Assembly: GCF_008369935.1 (NCBI RefSeq)
Contig: NZ_VTUZ01000021.1
Coordinates: 62,001-126,000, forward strand
Reading direction: 5' to 3'
DNA from: Paraburkholderia panacisoli
Lineage (GTDB): Bacteria; Pseudomonadota; Gammaproteobacteria; Burkholderiales; Burkholderiaceae
Length of the DNA stretch: 64,000 nucleotides
The notes beneath the pieces are model-generated. The model did no database searches. It saw only the letters and a list, made by a program, of their open reading frames with translations, and was not told the origin of the DNA. Both the position numbers and the translations under genes were made by a program. This document shows positions 29,136-38,629 of the stretch, piece after piece; within the stretch, counting starts at the first letter, position 1; the number at the start of each line of letters is the position of its first letter.

Positions 29136-29887
29136 GCGGTTTCCGTACGCTGTTTTACAAGGAGCTTCTGCGTTTCTGGAAGGTGTCGTTCCAGACCGTG
29201 CTCGCGCCGGTCATCACCGCGCTGCTTTATCTGACCATCTTCGGCCACGCCCTGCGCGACCACGTGCAGGTCTATCCGGGTGTCGAATACACGAGCTTCC
29301 TGATCCCGGGTCTCGTGATGATGAGCGTGTTGCAGAACGCGTTCGCGAACAGCTCGTCGTCGCTGATCCAGTCGAAGATCACCGGCAACCTGGTGTTCGT
29401 GCTGCTGCCGCCGCTGTCGCACTACGAGATGTTCGGCGCCTATGTGCTCGCCGCCGTTGCGCGCGGGCTGGCGGTCGGCTTCGGCGTGTTCATCGTGACG
29501 ATCTGGTTCGTGCCGGTCAGCTTCACAGCGCCGCTCTACATCATTCTGTTCGCGATTTTCGGCGCGGCGATTCTCGGCACGCTCGGGTTGATCGCCGGCA
29601 TTTGGGCCGAGAAGTTCGATCAGCTTGCTGCGTTCCAGAACTTTCTTATTATGCCGCTCACGTTCCTCTCGGGCGTGTTCTACTCAACGCACACGCTGCC
29701 CGCGGGGTGGCGCGAAGTGTCGCGGCTCAATCCTTTTTTCTACATGATCGACGGCTTTCGCTACGGCTTCTTCGGGATGTCGGATATCAATCCGCTCGTG
29801 AGCCTCGCAATCGTCGCCGGTTTCTTCGTGGTGCTGGCCGTGGTGGCGATGCGCATGCTCGCTTCCGGCTACAAACTGCGCCACTGA
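29132..29887 (+). CDS. ABC-2 type permease, YadH type
   Basis: 251 residues with six hydrophobic segments. It has the ABC-2 family marks KELLRFWKVSFQTVLAPVITALLYL, SSSLIQSKITGNLVFVLLPPLS and the loop FLSGVFYSTHTLPAGWREVSRLNPFFYMIDGFRYGFFG. It is translationally coupled to the ATPase. The substrate is unknown. Location in an envelope-biogenesis operon suggests a lipid or polysaccharide role by inference. Confidence 0.93.
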   Translation: MSGFRTLFYKELLRFWKVSFQTVLAPVITALLYLTIFGHALRDHVQVYPGVEYTSFLIPGLVMMSVLQNAFANSSSSLIQSKITGNLVFVLLPPLSHYEMFGAYVLAAVARGLAVGFGVFIVTIWFVPVSFTAPLYIILFAIFGAAILGTLGLIAGIWAEKFDQLAAFQNFLIMPLTFLSGVFYSTHTLPAGWREVSRLNPFFYMIDGFRYGFFGMSDINPLVSLAIVAGFFVVLAVVAMRMLASGYKLRH

Positions 29888-29902
29888 TCAGGAGCTTCTC
29901 TC

Positions 29903-30142
29903 ATGTTGCCGACTCCCGAACAGGTCAAGCAATACATTGCGGCTGGTCTCGCTTGCCAGCATCTCGAAGTCGAAGGCGACGGCCAGCATTTCTTTGCGAC
30001 CATCGTCTCGCCGAGCTTCGAAGGCAAGCGTCTGATCCAGCGCCATCAACTCGTGTATGCGGCGCTCGGCGACCGCATGCGTGAAGAAATCCACGCGCTC
30101 AGCATGAAGACGCTGACGCCCGCCGAATGGCAGAACGCGTAA
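29903..30142 (+). CDS. ibaG: BolA-family protein IbaG
   Basis: 79 residues with the BolA fold (LACQHLEVEGDGQHFFATIVSPSFEGKRLIQRHQLVYAALGDRM) and an invariant His in RHQLVY. BolA-type proteins bind monothiol glutaredoxins through Fe-S clusters. A clear CAGGAG ribosome site precedes the ATG. In enterobacteria ibaG also lies just before murA, so the order is conserved. Confidence 0.93.
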   Translation: MLPTPEQVKQYIAAGLACQHLEVEGDGQHFFATIVSPSFEGKRLIQRHQLVYAALGDRMREEIHALSMKTLTPAEWQNA

Positions 30143-30154
30143 TCTGGAAATTTA

Positions 30155-31516
30155 GTGCGAATTACTCAAGAAGGACGCGACGCCGGTAGCGGCGCGTCGA
30201 ACACGGTCAATGCAGCCCCGGCCGAAGTCCGGGTCAATCAGGAACTGACAGGCATGGATAAACTCGTCATTGAAGGTGGCTACCCGCTGTCGGGTGAAGT
30301 TGTCGTCTCGGGTGCGAAGAACGCGGCGTTGCCGATCCTGTGCGCGGGTCTGCTCAGCGCGGAGCCGGTGCATCTGGAGAACGTGCCTGATCTGCAGGAC
30401 GTGCGCACGATGCTCAAGCTGCTCGCCCAGATGGGTGTGCGCATCGAGAGCGGCGAAGGGCGCGTGGCGCTCGACGCGTCGAAGGTCGACAACGTCGTCG
30501 CGCCGTACGAAATGGTCAAGACCATGCGCGCGTCGATCCTCGTGCTCGGCCCGCTGGTCGCGCGCTTTGGTCATGCGCGGGTGTCGCTGCCGGGCGGCTG
30601 CGCGATCGGCGCCCGTCCGGTCGATCAGCACATCAAGGGCCTGCAGGCGATGGGCGCCGAGATCACGATCGAGCACGGCTTCATCGAAGCACGCGCGAAG
30701 CGCCTGAAGGGCGCGCGCATCGTCACCGACATGATCACCGTGACGGGAACGGAAAACCTGCTGATGGCGGCGGTGCTGGCCGAAGGCGAAACGGTCATCG
30801 AGAACGCGGCGCGTGAGCCGGAAGTCGGCGACCTCGCGCATCTGCTGGTCGCGATGGGCGCGCAGATTGAAGGCATCGGCACGGATCGCCTGGTGATCCA
30901 GGGCGTCGACAAGCTGCACGGCGCGAAGCACACCGTGATTCCGGACCGCATCGAAGCCGGCACGTTCCTGTGCGCGGTGGCGGCGGCCGGCGGCGACGTC
31001 ACGCTGCGGAAGGTGCGTCCGCTGATTCTCGAAGCGGTGACCGAAAAGCTGCGCGAAGCCGGCGTCACGATCGAAGAGGGCGACGACTGGATGCGCGTAC
31101 GCATGGACAAGCGTCCGGCCGCCGTCACGTTCCGCACCTCCGAATACCCCGCGTTCCCGACCGACATGCAGGCGCAGTTCATGGCGCTGAACACGATCGC
31201 GGACGGCACCTCGCAGGTCGTCGAAACGATCTTCGAGAACCGCTTCATGCACGTGCAGGAATTGAACCGCCTCGGCGCGAGCATCACGATCGACGGCAAC
31301 ACCGCGCTCGTGAACGGCGTCGACAAGCTGTCCGGCGCGATGGTGATGGCCACCGATCTGCGCGCGTCCGCGAGTCTCGTGATCGCCGCGCTGCGCGCCG
31401 AAGGCGAGACGTTGATCGATCGCATCTATCACCTGGATCGCGGCTACGACCGGATGGAGACCAAGCTCAACGCGATCGGCGCAAAGGTGCGCCGCGTGTC
31501 CGGGAGCCACGCATGA
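30155..31516 (+). CDS. murA: UDP-N-acetylglucosamine 1-carboxyvinyltransferase
   Basis: First committed step of peptidoglycan synthesis: transfer of enolpyruvate from PEP to UDP-GlcNAc. The core starts MDKLVIEGGYPLSGEVVVSGAKNAALP. The catalytic Cys is in PGGCAIGARPVDQHIKG, also the fosfomycin target. The frame starts with GTG at 30155 (453 residues), while an ATG at 30254 would give the shorter 420-residue form usual in E. coli. The longer form is chosen because, from memory, annotated Burkholderia MurA proteins carry a similar 30-residue N-extension. Neither start has a strong ribosome site. The stop overlaps hisG by four bases. Confidence 0.95.
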   Translation: MRITQEGRDAGSGASNTVNAAPAEVRVNQELTGMDKLVIEGGYPLSGEVVVSGAKNAALPILCAGLLSAEPVHLENVPDLQDVRTMLKLLAQMGVRIESGEGRVALDASKVDNVVAPYEMVKTMRASILVLGPLVARFGHARVSLPGGCAIGARPVDQHIKGLQAMGAEITIEHGFIEARAKRLKGARIVTDMITVTGTENLLMAAVLAEGETVIENAAREPEVGDLAHLLVAMGAQIEGIGTDRLVIQGVDKLHGAKHTVIPDRIEAGTFLCAVAAAGGDVTLRKVRPLILEAVTEKLREAGVTIEEGDDWMRVRMDKRPAAVTFRTSEYPAFPTDMQAQFMALNTIADGTSQVVETIFENRFMHVQELNRLGASITIDGNTALVNGVDKLSGAMVMATDLRASASLVIAALRAEGETLIDRIYHLDRGYDRMETKLNAIGAKVRRVSGSHA

Positions 31517-32211
31517 GTTCGATGCCGCAAACGTCGTCGTCGCCGGCGGTGAGCGCGCCGCTTACGCTGGCTTTGTCGAAAGGGCGTATCTTCGAAGAAA
31601 CGCTGCCGCTGCTCGCCGCAGCCGGCATCGAAGTCGCCGAAGATCCTGAAACCTCGCGCAAGCTCATCCTGCCGACCACCGACGCCAACCTGCGCGTAAT
31701 CATTGTGCGCGCCACCGACGTGCCGACCTATGTCGAATACGGCGCGGCCGACTTCGGCGTGGCGGGCAAGGACGTGCTGCTCGAGCATGGCGGCAGCGGG
31801 CTGTATCAGCCGGTCGACCTGGATATCGCGCGTTGCCGGATGTCGGTTGCGGTCGCGGCAGGTTTCGATTATGCGAACGCGGTGCGCCAGGGCGCCCGCT
31901 TGCGCGTGGCGACCAAGTACGTTGAAACCGCACGTGAGCATTTTGCCGCCAAGGGCGTGCATGTCGACCTGATCAAGCTGTACGGTTCGATGGAACTGGC
32001 CCCGCTGGTGGGCTTGGCCGATGCGATCGTCGACCTGGTGAGTTCAGGCAATACCTTGCGCGCCAACAATCTTGTCGAGGTGGAGGAAATCATGCAGATT
32101 TCGTCGCGCCTCGTCGTGAACCAGGCGGCGCTCAAGCTCAAGCGCGCCGCGTTGCGGCCGATTCTCGACGCGTTCGAACGCGCGTCGAAAGCTGACTCCG
32201 CCGTGGCCTGA
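31513..32211 (+). CDS. hisG: ATP phosphoribosyltransferase, short form
   Basis: 232 residues. First step of histidine biosynthesis (ATP + PRPP). It has LALSKGRIFEETLPLL, YGAADFGVAGKDVLLEHG, VATKYVETAREHF and the PRPP loop LYGSMELAPLVGLADAIVDLVSSGNTL. It lacks the C-terminal regulatory domain of the 300-residue form, so it must work with HisZ, which is not in this window. Its ATG overlaps the murA stop, tying histidine synthesis to the murA transcript. Confidence 0.96.
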   Translation: MSSMPQTSSSPAVSAPLTLALSKGRIFEETLPLLAAAGIEVAEDPETSRKLILPTTDANLRVIIVRATDVPTYVEYGAADFGVAGKDVLLEHGGSGLYQPVDLDIARCRMSVAVAAGFDYANAVRQGARLRVATKYVETAREHFAAKGVHVDLIKLYGSMELAPLVGLADAIVDLVSSGNTLRANNLVEVEEIMQISSRLVVNQAALKLKRAALRPILDAFERASKADSAVA

Positions 32212-32265
32212 TAGTGTTAGTGTGACCCCGCTGTAAAAAGCGCGCCTTACCGAAACGGATACTGT

Positions 32266-33600
32266 ATGTCTATCAAGATTCGCAAACTCGATTCCACCGC
32301 TCGCGACTTCCAGAAGTCGCTGCATGCGGTGCTCGCGTTCGAGGCGAGCGAAGACGAAGCAATCGAGCGCTCGGTCGCGCAGATTCTGAACGACGTGAAG
32401 GCGCGCGGCGACGCGGCGGTGCTCGAGTACACGAACCGCTTCGACCGACTCGATGCGAAGAGTATCGCTGCGCTCGAATTGCCGATGTCCGAGCTGGAAG
32501 CCGCGCTCGAAGGCCTGGGGCCGAAGCGCCGGGCCTCGCTCGAGGCGGCGGCGGCGCGCGTGCGCGGCTACCACGAAAAGCAGAAGATCGAGTGCGGCAG
32601 CCATAGCTGGCAGTACACGGAAGCGGACGGCACGGTGCTCGGCCAGAAGGTCACGCCGCTCGATCGCGCGGGCATCTACGTGCCGGGCGGCAAGGCGGCG
32701 TATCCGTCGTCGGTGCTGATGAACTCGATTCCGGCGCGCGTGGCCGGCGTGCGTGAAATCGTCATGGTCGTGCCAACGCCGGATGGCGTGAAGAATCCGC
32801 TAGTGCTGGCGGCCGCGCTGCTGGGCGGCGTGGATCGCGTTTTCACGATCGGCGGCGCGCAGGCGGTGGGCGCACTGGCCTACGGCACACAGACCGTGCC
32901 CGCGGTCGACAAGATCTGCGGCCCCGGCAACGCGTATGTCGCGTCGGCCAAGCGTCGCGTGTTCGGCACGGTCGGGATCGACATGATCGCCGGGCCGTCG
33001 GAAATCCTCGTGCTGTGCGACGGCACCACCGACCCCCGCTGGGTCGCGATGGACCTGTTCTCGCAAGCCGAGCACGACGAGCTTGCTCAATCCATCCTGC
33101 TGTGCCCGGACGACGCGTTCATCGCCCGCGTGCATGACGCGATCAACGAATTGCTGCCGACCATGCCGCGCCAGGACGTAATCCGCGCGTCGCTCGAAGG
33201 CCGCGGCGCGCTCATCAAGGTACGCGACATGGCGGAAGCCTGCGCGATCGCCAACGACATCGCGCCGGAACACCTCGAAATCTCAGCGCTGGAGCCACAT
33301 CAGTGGGGCCAGCTGATCCGCCACGCCGGCGCGATCTTCCTCGGCCGCTATACCAGCGAGAGTCTCGGCGACTACTGCGCGGGACCGAATCACGTGCTGC
33401 CAACGTCTCGTACCGCACGGTTCTCGTCGCCGCTCGGCGTCTATGATTTCTTTAAGCGCTCCAGCGTGATCGAAGTCAGCGCGGAAGGTGCACAGACGCT
33501 CGGCGAGATCGCCGCCGAGCTCGCGTATGGCGAAGGCCTGCAGGCGCACGCCCGCAGCGCGGAATACCGGATGCGGCAAAACAGCAACGATCGCAGCTAG
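32266..33600 (+). CDS. hisD: Histidinol dehydrogenase
   Basis: 444 residues; the last two oxidation steps to L-histidine. Family motifs GIYVPGGKAAYPSSVLMNSIPARVAGV, ICGPGNAYVASAKRRVFG and GIDMIAGPSEILVL are present. FSQAEHDELAQS holds the Zn-binding Gln/His and AGPNHVLPTSRTARF is near the C-terminus. Length is normal. Confidence 0.97.
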   Translation: MSIKIRKLDSTARDFQKSLHAVLAFEASEDEAIERSVAQILNDVKARGDAAVLEYTNRFDRLDAKSIAALELPMSELEAALEGLGPKRRASLEAAAARVRGYHEKQKIECGSHSWQYTEADGTVLGQKVTPLDRAGIYVPGGKAAYPSSVLMNSIPARVAGVREIVMVVPTPDGVKNPLVLAAALLGGVDRVFTIGGAQAVGALAYGTQTVPAVDKICGPGNAYVASAKRRVFGTVGIDMIAGPSEILVLCDGTTDPRWVAMDLFSQAEHDELAQSILLCPDDAFIARVHDAINELLPTMPRQDVIRASLEGRGALIKVRDMAEACAIANDIAPEHLEISALEPHQWGQLIRHAGAIFLGRYTSESLGDYCAGPNHVLPTSRTARFSSPLGVYDFFKRSSVIEVSAEGAQTLGEIAAELAYGEGLQAHARSAEYRMRQNSNDRS

Positions 33601-33796
33601 AAGCAGCGCGGCGCGGCGCGCCTGACGGGGAAGCGAAGCAGGCGGGCAGCGACCCGGCGCCGGCTAACTTCTCGCGACGGATTGTGCGCGCGACCGTTCA
33701 CGTTCGCGTTCGTAAAGACCATAGAGACCAACCAGGGCGGCCGATGCGCCGCCGATGCCCGGCCGGCATCTTCCTCGCGGCCCGGTCCACAGAGCT

Positions 33797-34867
33797 ATGA
33801 CGACACCTCAAGACATCATCCGCCGCGACGTGCTCGCGATGACGAGCTATCCGGTTCCGGACGCCACGGGCTACATCAAGCTCGACGCGATGGAGAATCC
33901 GTTTCCACTGCCGCCTGACCTGGCCGCGCATCTCGGCGAGCATCTGGCCGGCGTGGCGCTGAACCGCTATCCGGCGCCGCGCCCGGACGCGCTGATCGAA
34001 AAGATCAAGCGCGTGATGGGCGTGCCGACCGGCTGCGAGGTGCTGCTCGGCAACGGCTCGGATGAAATCATCAGCCTGGTGTCGATCGCGTGCGCGAAGC
34101 CGGGCGCCAAGGTGCTCGCGCCGGTGCCGGGTTTCGTGATGTATCAGATGTCTGCGAAGCTGGCGAATCTCGAATTCGTCGGCGTGCCGTTGAACGCGGA
34201 TTTCACGCTCGACACCGAAGCGATGCTCGCGGCAATCGCGGAGCATGAACCGGCGATCATCTACCTCGCGTATCCGAACAACCCGACCGGCACGCTGTTC
34301 GACGCCGCCGACATGGAACGCATCATCGCCGCGGCCGGCAAGAGCCTGGTGGTGATCGACGAGGCGTATCAACCGTTCGCGCAGCAAAGCTGGCTGCCGC
34401 GCGCCGACGCGTTCGATAATGTGGTCGTGATGCGCACGGTGTCCAAGCTCGGCCTTGCCGGCATCCGCCTCGGCTACCTGGTCGGCAAACCCGCGTGGCT
34501 GACCGAGTTCGACAAGGTGCGGCCGCCGTATAACACCAATGTGCTAACGCAGGCCGCCGCCGATTTCCTGCTCGACCACGTCGACGTGCTCGACGCGCAA
34601 GCCGCGCAACTGCGCCAGGAACGCACGAAACTCGCGCAAGCGGTGGCCGCGCTGCCGGGCGCCGAGGTGTTCCCCAGCGCCGGCAACTTCCTGCTGGTGC
34701 GCGTGCCCGACGCATCCGTGCTGTTCGAAACCCTGCTCACCGCACGGGTTCTGATCAAAAACGTGAGTAAAATGCATCCATTGCTGGCTAATTGCGTGCG
34801 TTTGACCGTCGGTTCGCCGGAAGAAAACGCGCAGTTGCTCGCCGGACTGAAACTCGTGCTGCACTGA
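33797..34867 (+). CDS. hisC: Histidinol-phosphate aminotransferase
   Basis: 356 residues, class II PLP aminotransferase. KLDAMENPFPLPPDL at the N-terminus, LGNGSDEIISLV, AYPNNPTGTLFD, VIDEAYQPFAQ, and the PLP Lys in RTVSKLGLAGIRLGYLVG. The start MTTPQDIIRRD at 33797 is preferred over the upstream frame because the extension is Arg-rich and unlike the family. A 196-base gap separates it from hisD. Confidence 0.96.
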   Translation: MTTPQDIIRRDVLAMTSYPVPDATGYIKLDAMENPFPLPPDLAAHLGEHLAGVALNRYPAPRPDALIEKIKRVMGVPTGCEVLLGNGSDEIISLVSIACAKPGAKVLAPVPGFVMYQMSAKLANLEFVGVPLNADFTLDTEAMLAAIAEHEPAIIYLAYPNNPTGTLFDAADMERIIAAAGKSLVVIDEAYQPFAQQSWLPRADAFDNVVVMRTVSKLGLAGIRLGYLVGKPAWLTEFDKVRPPYNTNVLTQAAADFLLDHVDVLDAQAAQLRQERTKLAQAVAALPGAEVFPSAGNFLLVRVPDASVLFETLLTARVLIKNVSKMHPLLANCVRLTVGSPEENAQLLAGLKLVLH

Positions 34868-34929
34868 GCGGCCTGCCGTTTCCCATCCCTACACTACTAT
34901 CGCTTTCTAGCTAGATTCGAGGAATTACC

Positions 34930-35517
34930 ATGCGCCTTGCGGAAGTCGTTCGCAACACCAGCGAAACGCAGATCCGTGTGAAGATCAATCTGGACGGCAC
35001 CGGTCAGCAGAAACTGGCCACCGGCGTGCCGTTTCTGGATCACATGCTCGACCAGATCGCACGGCATGGCCTGTTCGACCTCGAAATCGAAGCGCATGGC
35101 GACCTGCATATCGACGACCACCACACGGTCGAAGACACCGGCATCACGCTCGGCCAGGCCGTCGCGAAGGCGATCGGCGACCGCAAGGGCATCCGCCGTT
35201 ACGGCCATTCCTACGTGCCGCTCGACGAAGCGCTGTCGCGCGTCGTGATCGATTTTTCCGGCCGTCCGGGCCTCGAGTTCCACGTGCCGTTCACGCGCGC
35301 GCGCATCGGCACGTTCGACGTCGATCTGTCGATCGAGTTTTTCCGCGGCTTCGTCAATCACGCCGGCGTCACGCTGCACGTCGACAACCTGCGCGGCCTG
35401 AACGCTCATCATCAGATGGAAACGGTGTTCAAGGCGTTCGGCCGTGCGTTGCGCATGGCCACTGAAATGGACGAGCGCGCGGCCGGGCAGATTCCGTCGA
35501 CCAAGGGCAGCCTTTAG
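34930..35517 (+). CDS. hisB: Imidazoleglycerol-phosphate dehydratase
   Basis: 195 residues, a single-function HisB without the phosphatase domain of E. coli. Mn-binding His motifs HMLDQIARHG, HIDDHHTVEDTGI and LNAHHQMETVFKAFGRAL are all present. The ATG is preceded by GAGGAATTACC. Confidence 0.97.
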   Translation: MRLAEVVRNTSETQIRVKINLDGTGQQKLATGVPFLDHMLDQIARHGLFDLEIEAHGDLHIDDHHTVEDTGITLGQAVAKAIGDRKGIRRYGHSYVPLDEALSRVVIDFSGRPGLEFHVPFTRARIGTFDVDLSIEFFRGFVNHAGVTLHVDNLRGLNAHHQMETVFKAFGRALRMATEMDERAAGQIPSTKGSL

Positions 35518-35634
35518 CCGAAGCAAGCCGTTCACCTTTAGACGACTCATCGACCAAAACCGCGCGTCGGCCAACCGTCGTTCGGCGCTGGACATCACCG
35601 TCGATGAATTGACGGCGTCGCCGCCAAACTTGAA

Positions 35635-36276
35635 ATGAAAACTTCGATAGCGATTGTGGATTACGGAATGGGCAACCTGCGTTCGGTTGCTCAGGCATTG
35701 CGCAAGGCCGCGCCGGAAGCGGACGTGGCGATCGTCGACCGGCCGGAGGCGATCCGCGCGGCCGACCGCGTGGTGCTGCCTGGCCAGGGTGCGATGCCCG
35801 ACTGCATGCGCAGTCTCGGTGAGTCCGGCCTGCAGGAAGCGGTGATCGAGGCGTCGCGCAACAAGCCGTTGATGGGCGTATGCGTCGGCGAGCAGATGCT
35901 GTTCGACTGGAGCGCCGAGGGCAATACGCCGGGTTTGGGCCTGCTGCCCGGCAAGGTGCTGCGCTTTGACCTGGAAGGCCAGGTGCAGGACGACGGTTCG
36001 CGTTTCAAGGTCCCGCAAATGGGCTGGAACCGCGTGCGCCAGGCGCAGCCGCATCCGCTGTGGGACGGCGTCGCCGATAACGCGTTCTTCTATTTCGTGC
36101 ACAGCTACTACGTGCAGCCGGACAATGCCGCCCACACCTCGGGCGAAACGGTGTACGGTGTGCCCTTTACCTCGGCGGTGGCGCGGGATAACATCTTTGC
36201 CACCCAATTCCACCCGGAAAAAAGCGCCGAAGCCGGGCTGCGCGTGTATCGCAACTTCGTGCACTGGAACCCGTGA
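35635..36276 (+). CDS. hisH: Imidazole glycerol phosphate synthase glutaminase subunit
   Basis: 213 residues, class I glutamine amidotransferase that feeds ammonia to HisF. Nucleophile Cys in MGVCVGEQMLFD (family usual: GICLGMQ), oxyanion loop GQGAMPDCM and the His-x-Glu of FHPEKSAEAG. It lies 117 bases after hisB. Confidence 0.96.
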   Translation: MKTSIAIVDYGMGNLRSVAQALRKAAPEADVAIVDRPEAIRAADRVVLPGQGAMPDCMRSLGESGLQEAVIEASRNKPLMGVCVGEQMLFDWSAEGNTPGLGLLPGKVLRFDLEGQVQDDGSRFKVPQMGWNRVRQAQPHPLWDGVADNAFFYFVHSYYVQPDNAAHTSGETVYGVPFTSAVARDNIFATQFHPEKSAEAGLRVYRNFVHWNP

Positions 36277-36490
36277 GCGCTTTTCTTCATCCCGCTGTCG
36301 CGCGCCATTCCGCCATGAGCGGAGCGGTTGCCGCGCGCCGCAACCGCAGCACCACGATTTCGCTCCCACAGGGCGCTCCGCAAGGGCGTCGAAAGAGTTG
36401 TACTAAACTAGCGAAACGGCGTTTCTGCCGACTGGCTCACCAGCCGCTGCCGCCGACCTTCAACCCCTTCCCAGACAACACCCGATTGCT

Positions 36491-37243
36491 ATGCTGCTGA
36501 TTCCCGCCATCGACCTGAAAGACGGTCAGTGTGTACGCCTCAAACAAGGCGATATGGACCAGGCGACGATATTCTCCGAGGAACCGGCGGCGATGGCCCG
36601 ACATTGGGTCGACCGTGGCGCCCGCCGTCTGCACCTCGTCGATCTGAATGGCGCGTTCGCCGGCAAGCCGAAGAACGAAGACGCGATCCGGGCGATCATC
36701 GAGGAAGTGGGCGGCGAGATCCCCGTGCAATTGGGCGGCGGGATCCGCGACCTGAACACGATCGAGCGCTATCTGGACGACGGCCTGTCCTACGTGATCA
36801 TCGGCACGGCGGCGGTGAAGAATCCGGGCTTTTTGCAGGATGCGTGCACGGCGTTCGGCGGCCACATCATCGTCGGGCTGGATGCGAAAGACGGTAAGGT
36901 CGCGACCGACGGCTGGAGCAAGCTGACCGGACACGAAGTGGCCGATCTCGCGCGCAAGTTCGAGGACTACGGCTGCGAGTCGATCATCTACACCGATATC
37001 GGGCGCGATGGCATGCTGCAAGGCATCAACATCGAAGCGACGGTGCGCCTCGCGCGCGCGGTGAAGATTCCGGTGATTGCGAGCGGCGGCCTGTCGAACC
37101 TCACCGACATCGAGTCGCTGTGCGAAGTCGAAGACGAAGGCATTGAAGGCGTGATCTGCGGCCGGGCGATCTACTCCGGCGATCTCGACTTCGCGGCGGC
37201 GCAGACGCTCGCGGACCGGTTGCGCGAATCGGACGACGCCTGA
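36491..37243 (+). CDS. hisA: Phosphoribosylformimino-ATP isomerase
   Basis: 250 residues; a TIM barrel that opens the ProFAR ribose (Amadori isomerase). IPAIDLKDGQCVRLKQGDMDQATIF at the N-terminus carries the first catalytic Asp. VQLGGGIRD and YTDIGRDGMLQG (second Asp) and ASGGLSNLTD bind the phosphates. A 214-base gap to hisH shows no other gene. Confidence 0.97.
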   Translation: MLLIPAIDLKDGQCVRLKQGDMDQATIFSEEPAAMARHWVDRGARRLHLVDLNGAFAGKPKNEDAIRAIIEEVGGEIPVQLGGGIRDLNTIERYLDDGLSYVIIGTAAVKNPGFLQDACTAFGGHIIVGLDAKDGKVATDGWSKLTGHEVADLARKFEDYGCESIIYTDIGRDGMLQGINIEATVRLARAVKIPVIASGGLSNLTDIESLCEVEDEGIEGVICGRAIYSGDLDFAAAQTLADRLRESDDA

Positions 37244-37443
37244 GTCATTCCGGACTCGCGCCTCGGGCGCCGCGCCGGCTGGATCGTGCGGTGTCCAGAG
37301 CGGGCGCGACGTTCCGTTCCGGCAGCGCGCCGAGCCGCAGGGCCGTGACTCACTCGCGGCGCGACGCGGCTCATCGCGCCGGCACTGTGCCGCAAGCCTC
37401 GCGCAAGCGGCCTCATTAGCGGTATTGGCAGAATTGCAAGATC

Positions 37444-38217
37444 ATGGCTCTAGCTAAACGCATCATCCCCTGTCTCGACGTCACGGCTGGACGCGTGGTC
37501 AAGGGCGTCAACTTCGTCGAACTGCGCGATGCGGGCGACCCGGTCGAAATCGCCCGCCGCTACGACGACCAGGGCGCCGACGAACTCACCTTCCTCGACA
37601 TCACCGCCACCTCCGACCAGCGCGATCTGATCCTGCCGATCATCGAAGCGGTCGCCTCGCAAGTATTCATTCCGCTGACGGTCGGCGGCGGCGTGCGCGC
37701 CGTCGAAGACGTGCGGCGCCTGCTGAATGCGGGTGCGGACAAGATCAGCATGAACTCGTCGGCGGTCGCGAATCCGCAGCTCGTGAAGGACGCCACGGAC
37801 AAATACGGCTCGCAGTGCATCGTCGTCGCGATCGACGCCAAACGTGTCTCCGCGGACGGCGAGCCACCGCGCTGGGAAGTCTTCACGCACGGCGGCCGTA
37901 AGGCCACCGGTCTGGAAGCGGTCGAATGGGCACGCAAGATGGCCGAGCTCGGCGCCGGCGAAATCCTGCTGACCAGCATGGACCGCGACGGTACGAAGAG
38001 CGGCTTCGACCTTGCGCTGACGCGCGCGGTGTCGGATGCGGTGCCGGTTCCGGTCATCGCGTCGGGCGGCGTGGGCAATCTGCAGCATCTGGCCGACGGC
38101 ATCAAGACCGGCCACGCCGATGCGGTGCTCGCCGCGAGCATCTTCCACTACGGCGAATACACGGTGGGCGAGGCCAAGCGCTTCATGGCCGATCAAGGTA
38201 TTTCGGTGAGGTTGTGA
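37444..38217 (+). CDS. hisF: Imidazole glycerol phosphate synthase cyclase subunit
   Basis: 257 residues; partner of HisH. KRIIPCLDVTAGRVVKGVNF with the catalytic Asp, LTVGGGVRAVED, and LTSMDRDGTKSGFD with the second Asp, then IASGGVGNLQHLADG. It lies 200 GC-rich bases after hisA; that gap holds no recognisable gene. hisI starts one base after its stop. Confidence 0.97.
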   Translation: MALAKRIIPCLDVTAGRVVKGVNFVELRDAGDPVEIARRYDDQGADELTFLDITATSDQRDLILPIIEAVASQVFIPLTVGGGVRAVEDVRRLLNAGADKISMNSSAVANPQLVKDATDKYGSQCIVVAIDAKRVSADGEPPRWEVFTHGGRKATGLEAVEWARKMAELGAGEILLTSMDRDGTKSGFDLALTRAVSDAVPVPVIASGGVGNLQHLADGIKTGHADAVLAASIFHYGEYTVGEAKRFMADQGISVRL

Positions 38218-38218
38218 C

Positions 38219-38629
38219 GTGGTGAATCCCTCGGCAGTGAATTGGCTCGACAAGGTCAAGTGGGACGCGAACGGCCTCGTGCCGGTGATCGCGCAGGAAG
38301 CGTCGACCAACGACGTGCTGATGTTCGCGTGGATGAACCGCGAAGCATTGGCGAAGACCATTGAAACCGGCCGCGCGGTGTACTTCTCGCGCTCGCGCCA
38401 GCGTTTGTGGTTCAAAGGCGAAGAGTCCGGCCACGTGCAGCACGTGCACGAAGTGCGGCTCGATTGCGATGAAGACGTCGTGCTGCTGAAAGTGGAGCAG
38501 GTGTCGGGCATCGCGTGTCACACCGGCCGCCACTCGTGCTTTTTCCAGAAATTCGAAGGCTCGGTGGACGAGGGCGACTGGCTCGCCGTCGATCCCGTGC
38601 TGAAAGACCCCGAACACATCTACAAATGA
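38219..38629 (+). CDS. hisI: Phosphoribosyl-AMP cyclohydrolase
   Basis: 136 residues; hydrolyses PR-AMP. Start is GTG at 38219 or 38222. FAWMNREALAKTIETGRAVYFSRSRQRLWFKGEESGH is the conserved core with Zn/Mg ligands in LDCDEDVVLLKVEQ and GIACHTGRHSCFF. It is a separate gene from hisE, unlike the fused enterobacterial HisIE; the two overlap by four bases. Confidence 0.96.
   Translation: MVNPSAVNWLDKVKWDANGLVPVIAQEASTNDVLMFAWMNREALAKTIETGRAVYFSRSRQRLWFKGEESGHVQHVHEVRLDCDEDVVLLKVEQVSGIACHTGRHSCFFQKFEGSVDEGDWLAVDPVLKDPEHIYK

Noticed and set aside
36273..36500. 75-codon frame overlapping the end of hisH and start of hisA
   Set aside because: GTG start with no ribosome site, basic low-complexity peptide, runs into hisA.
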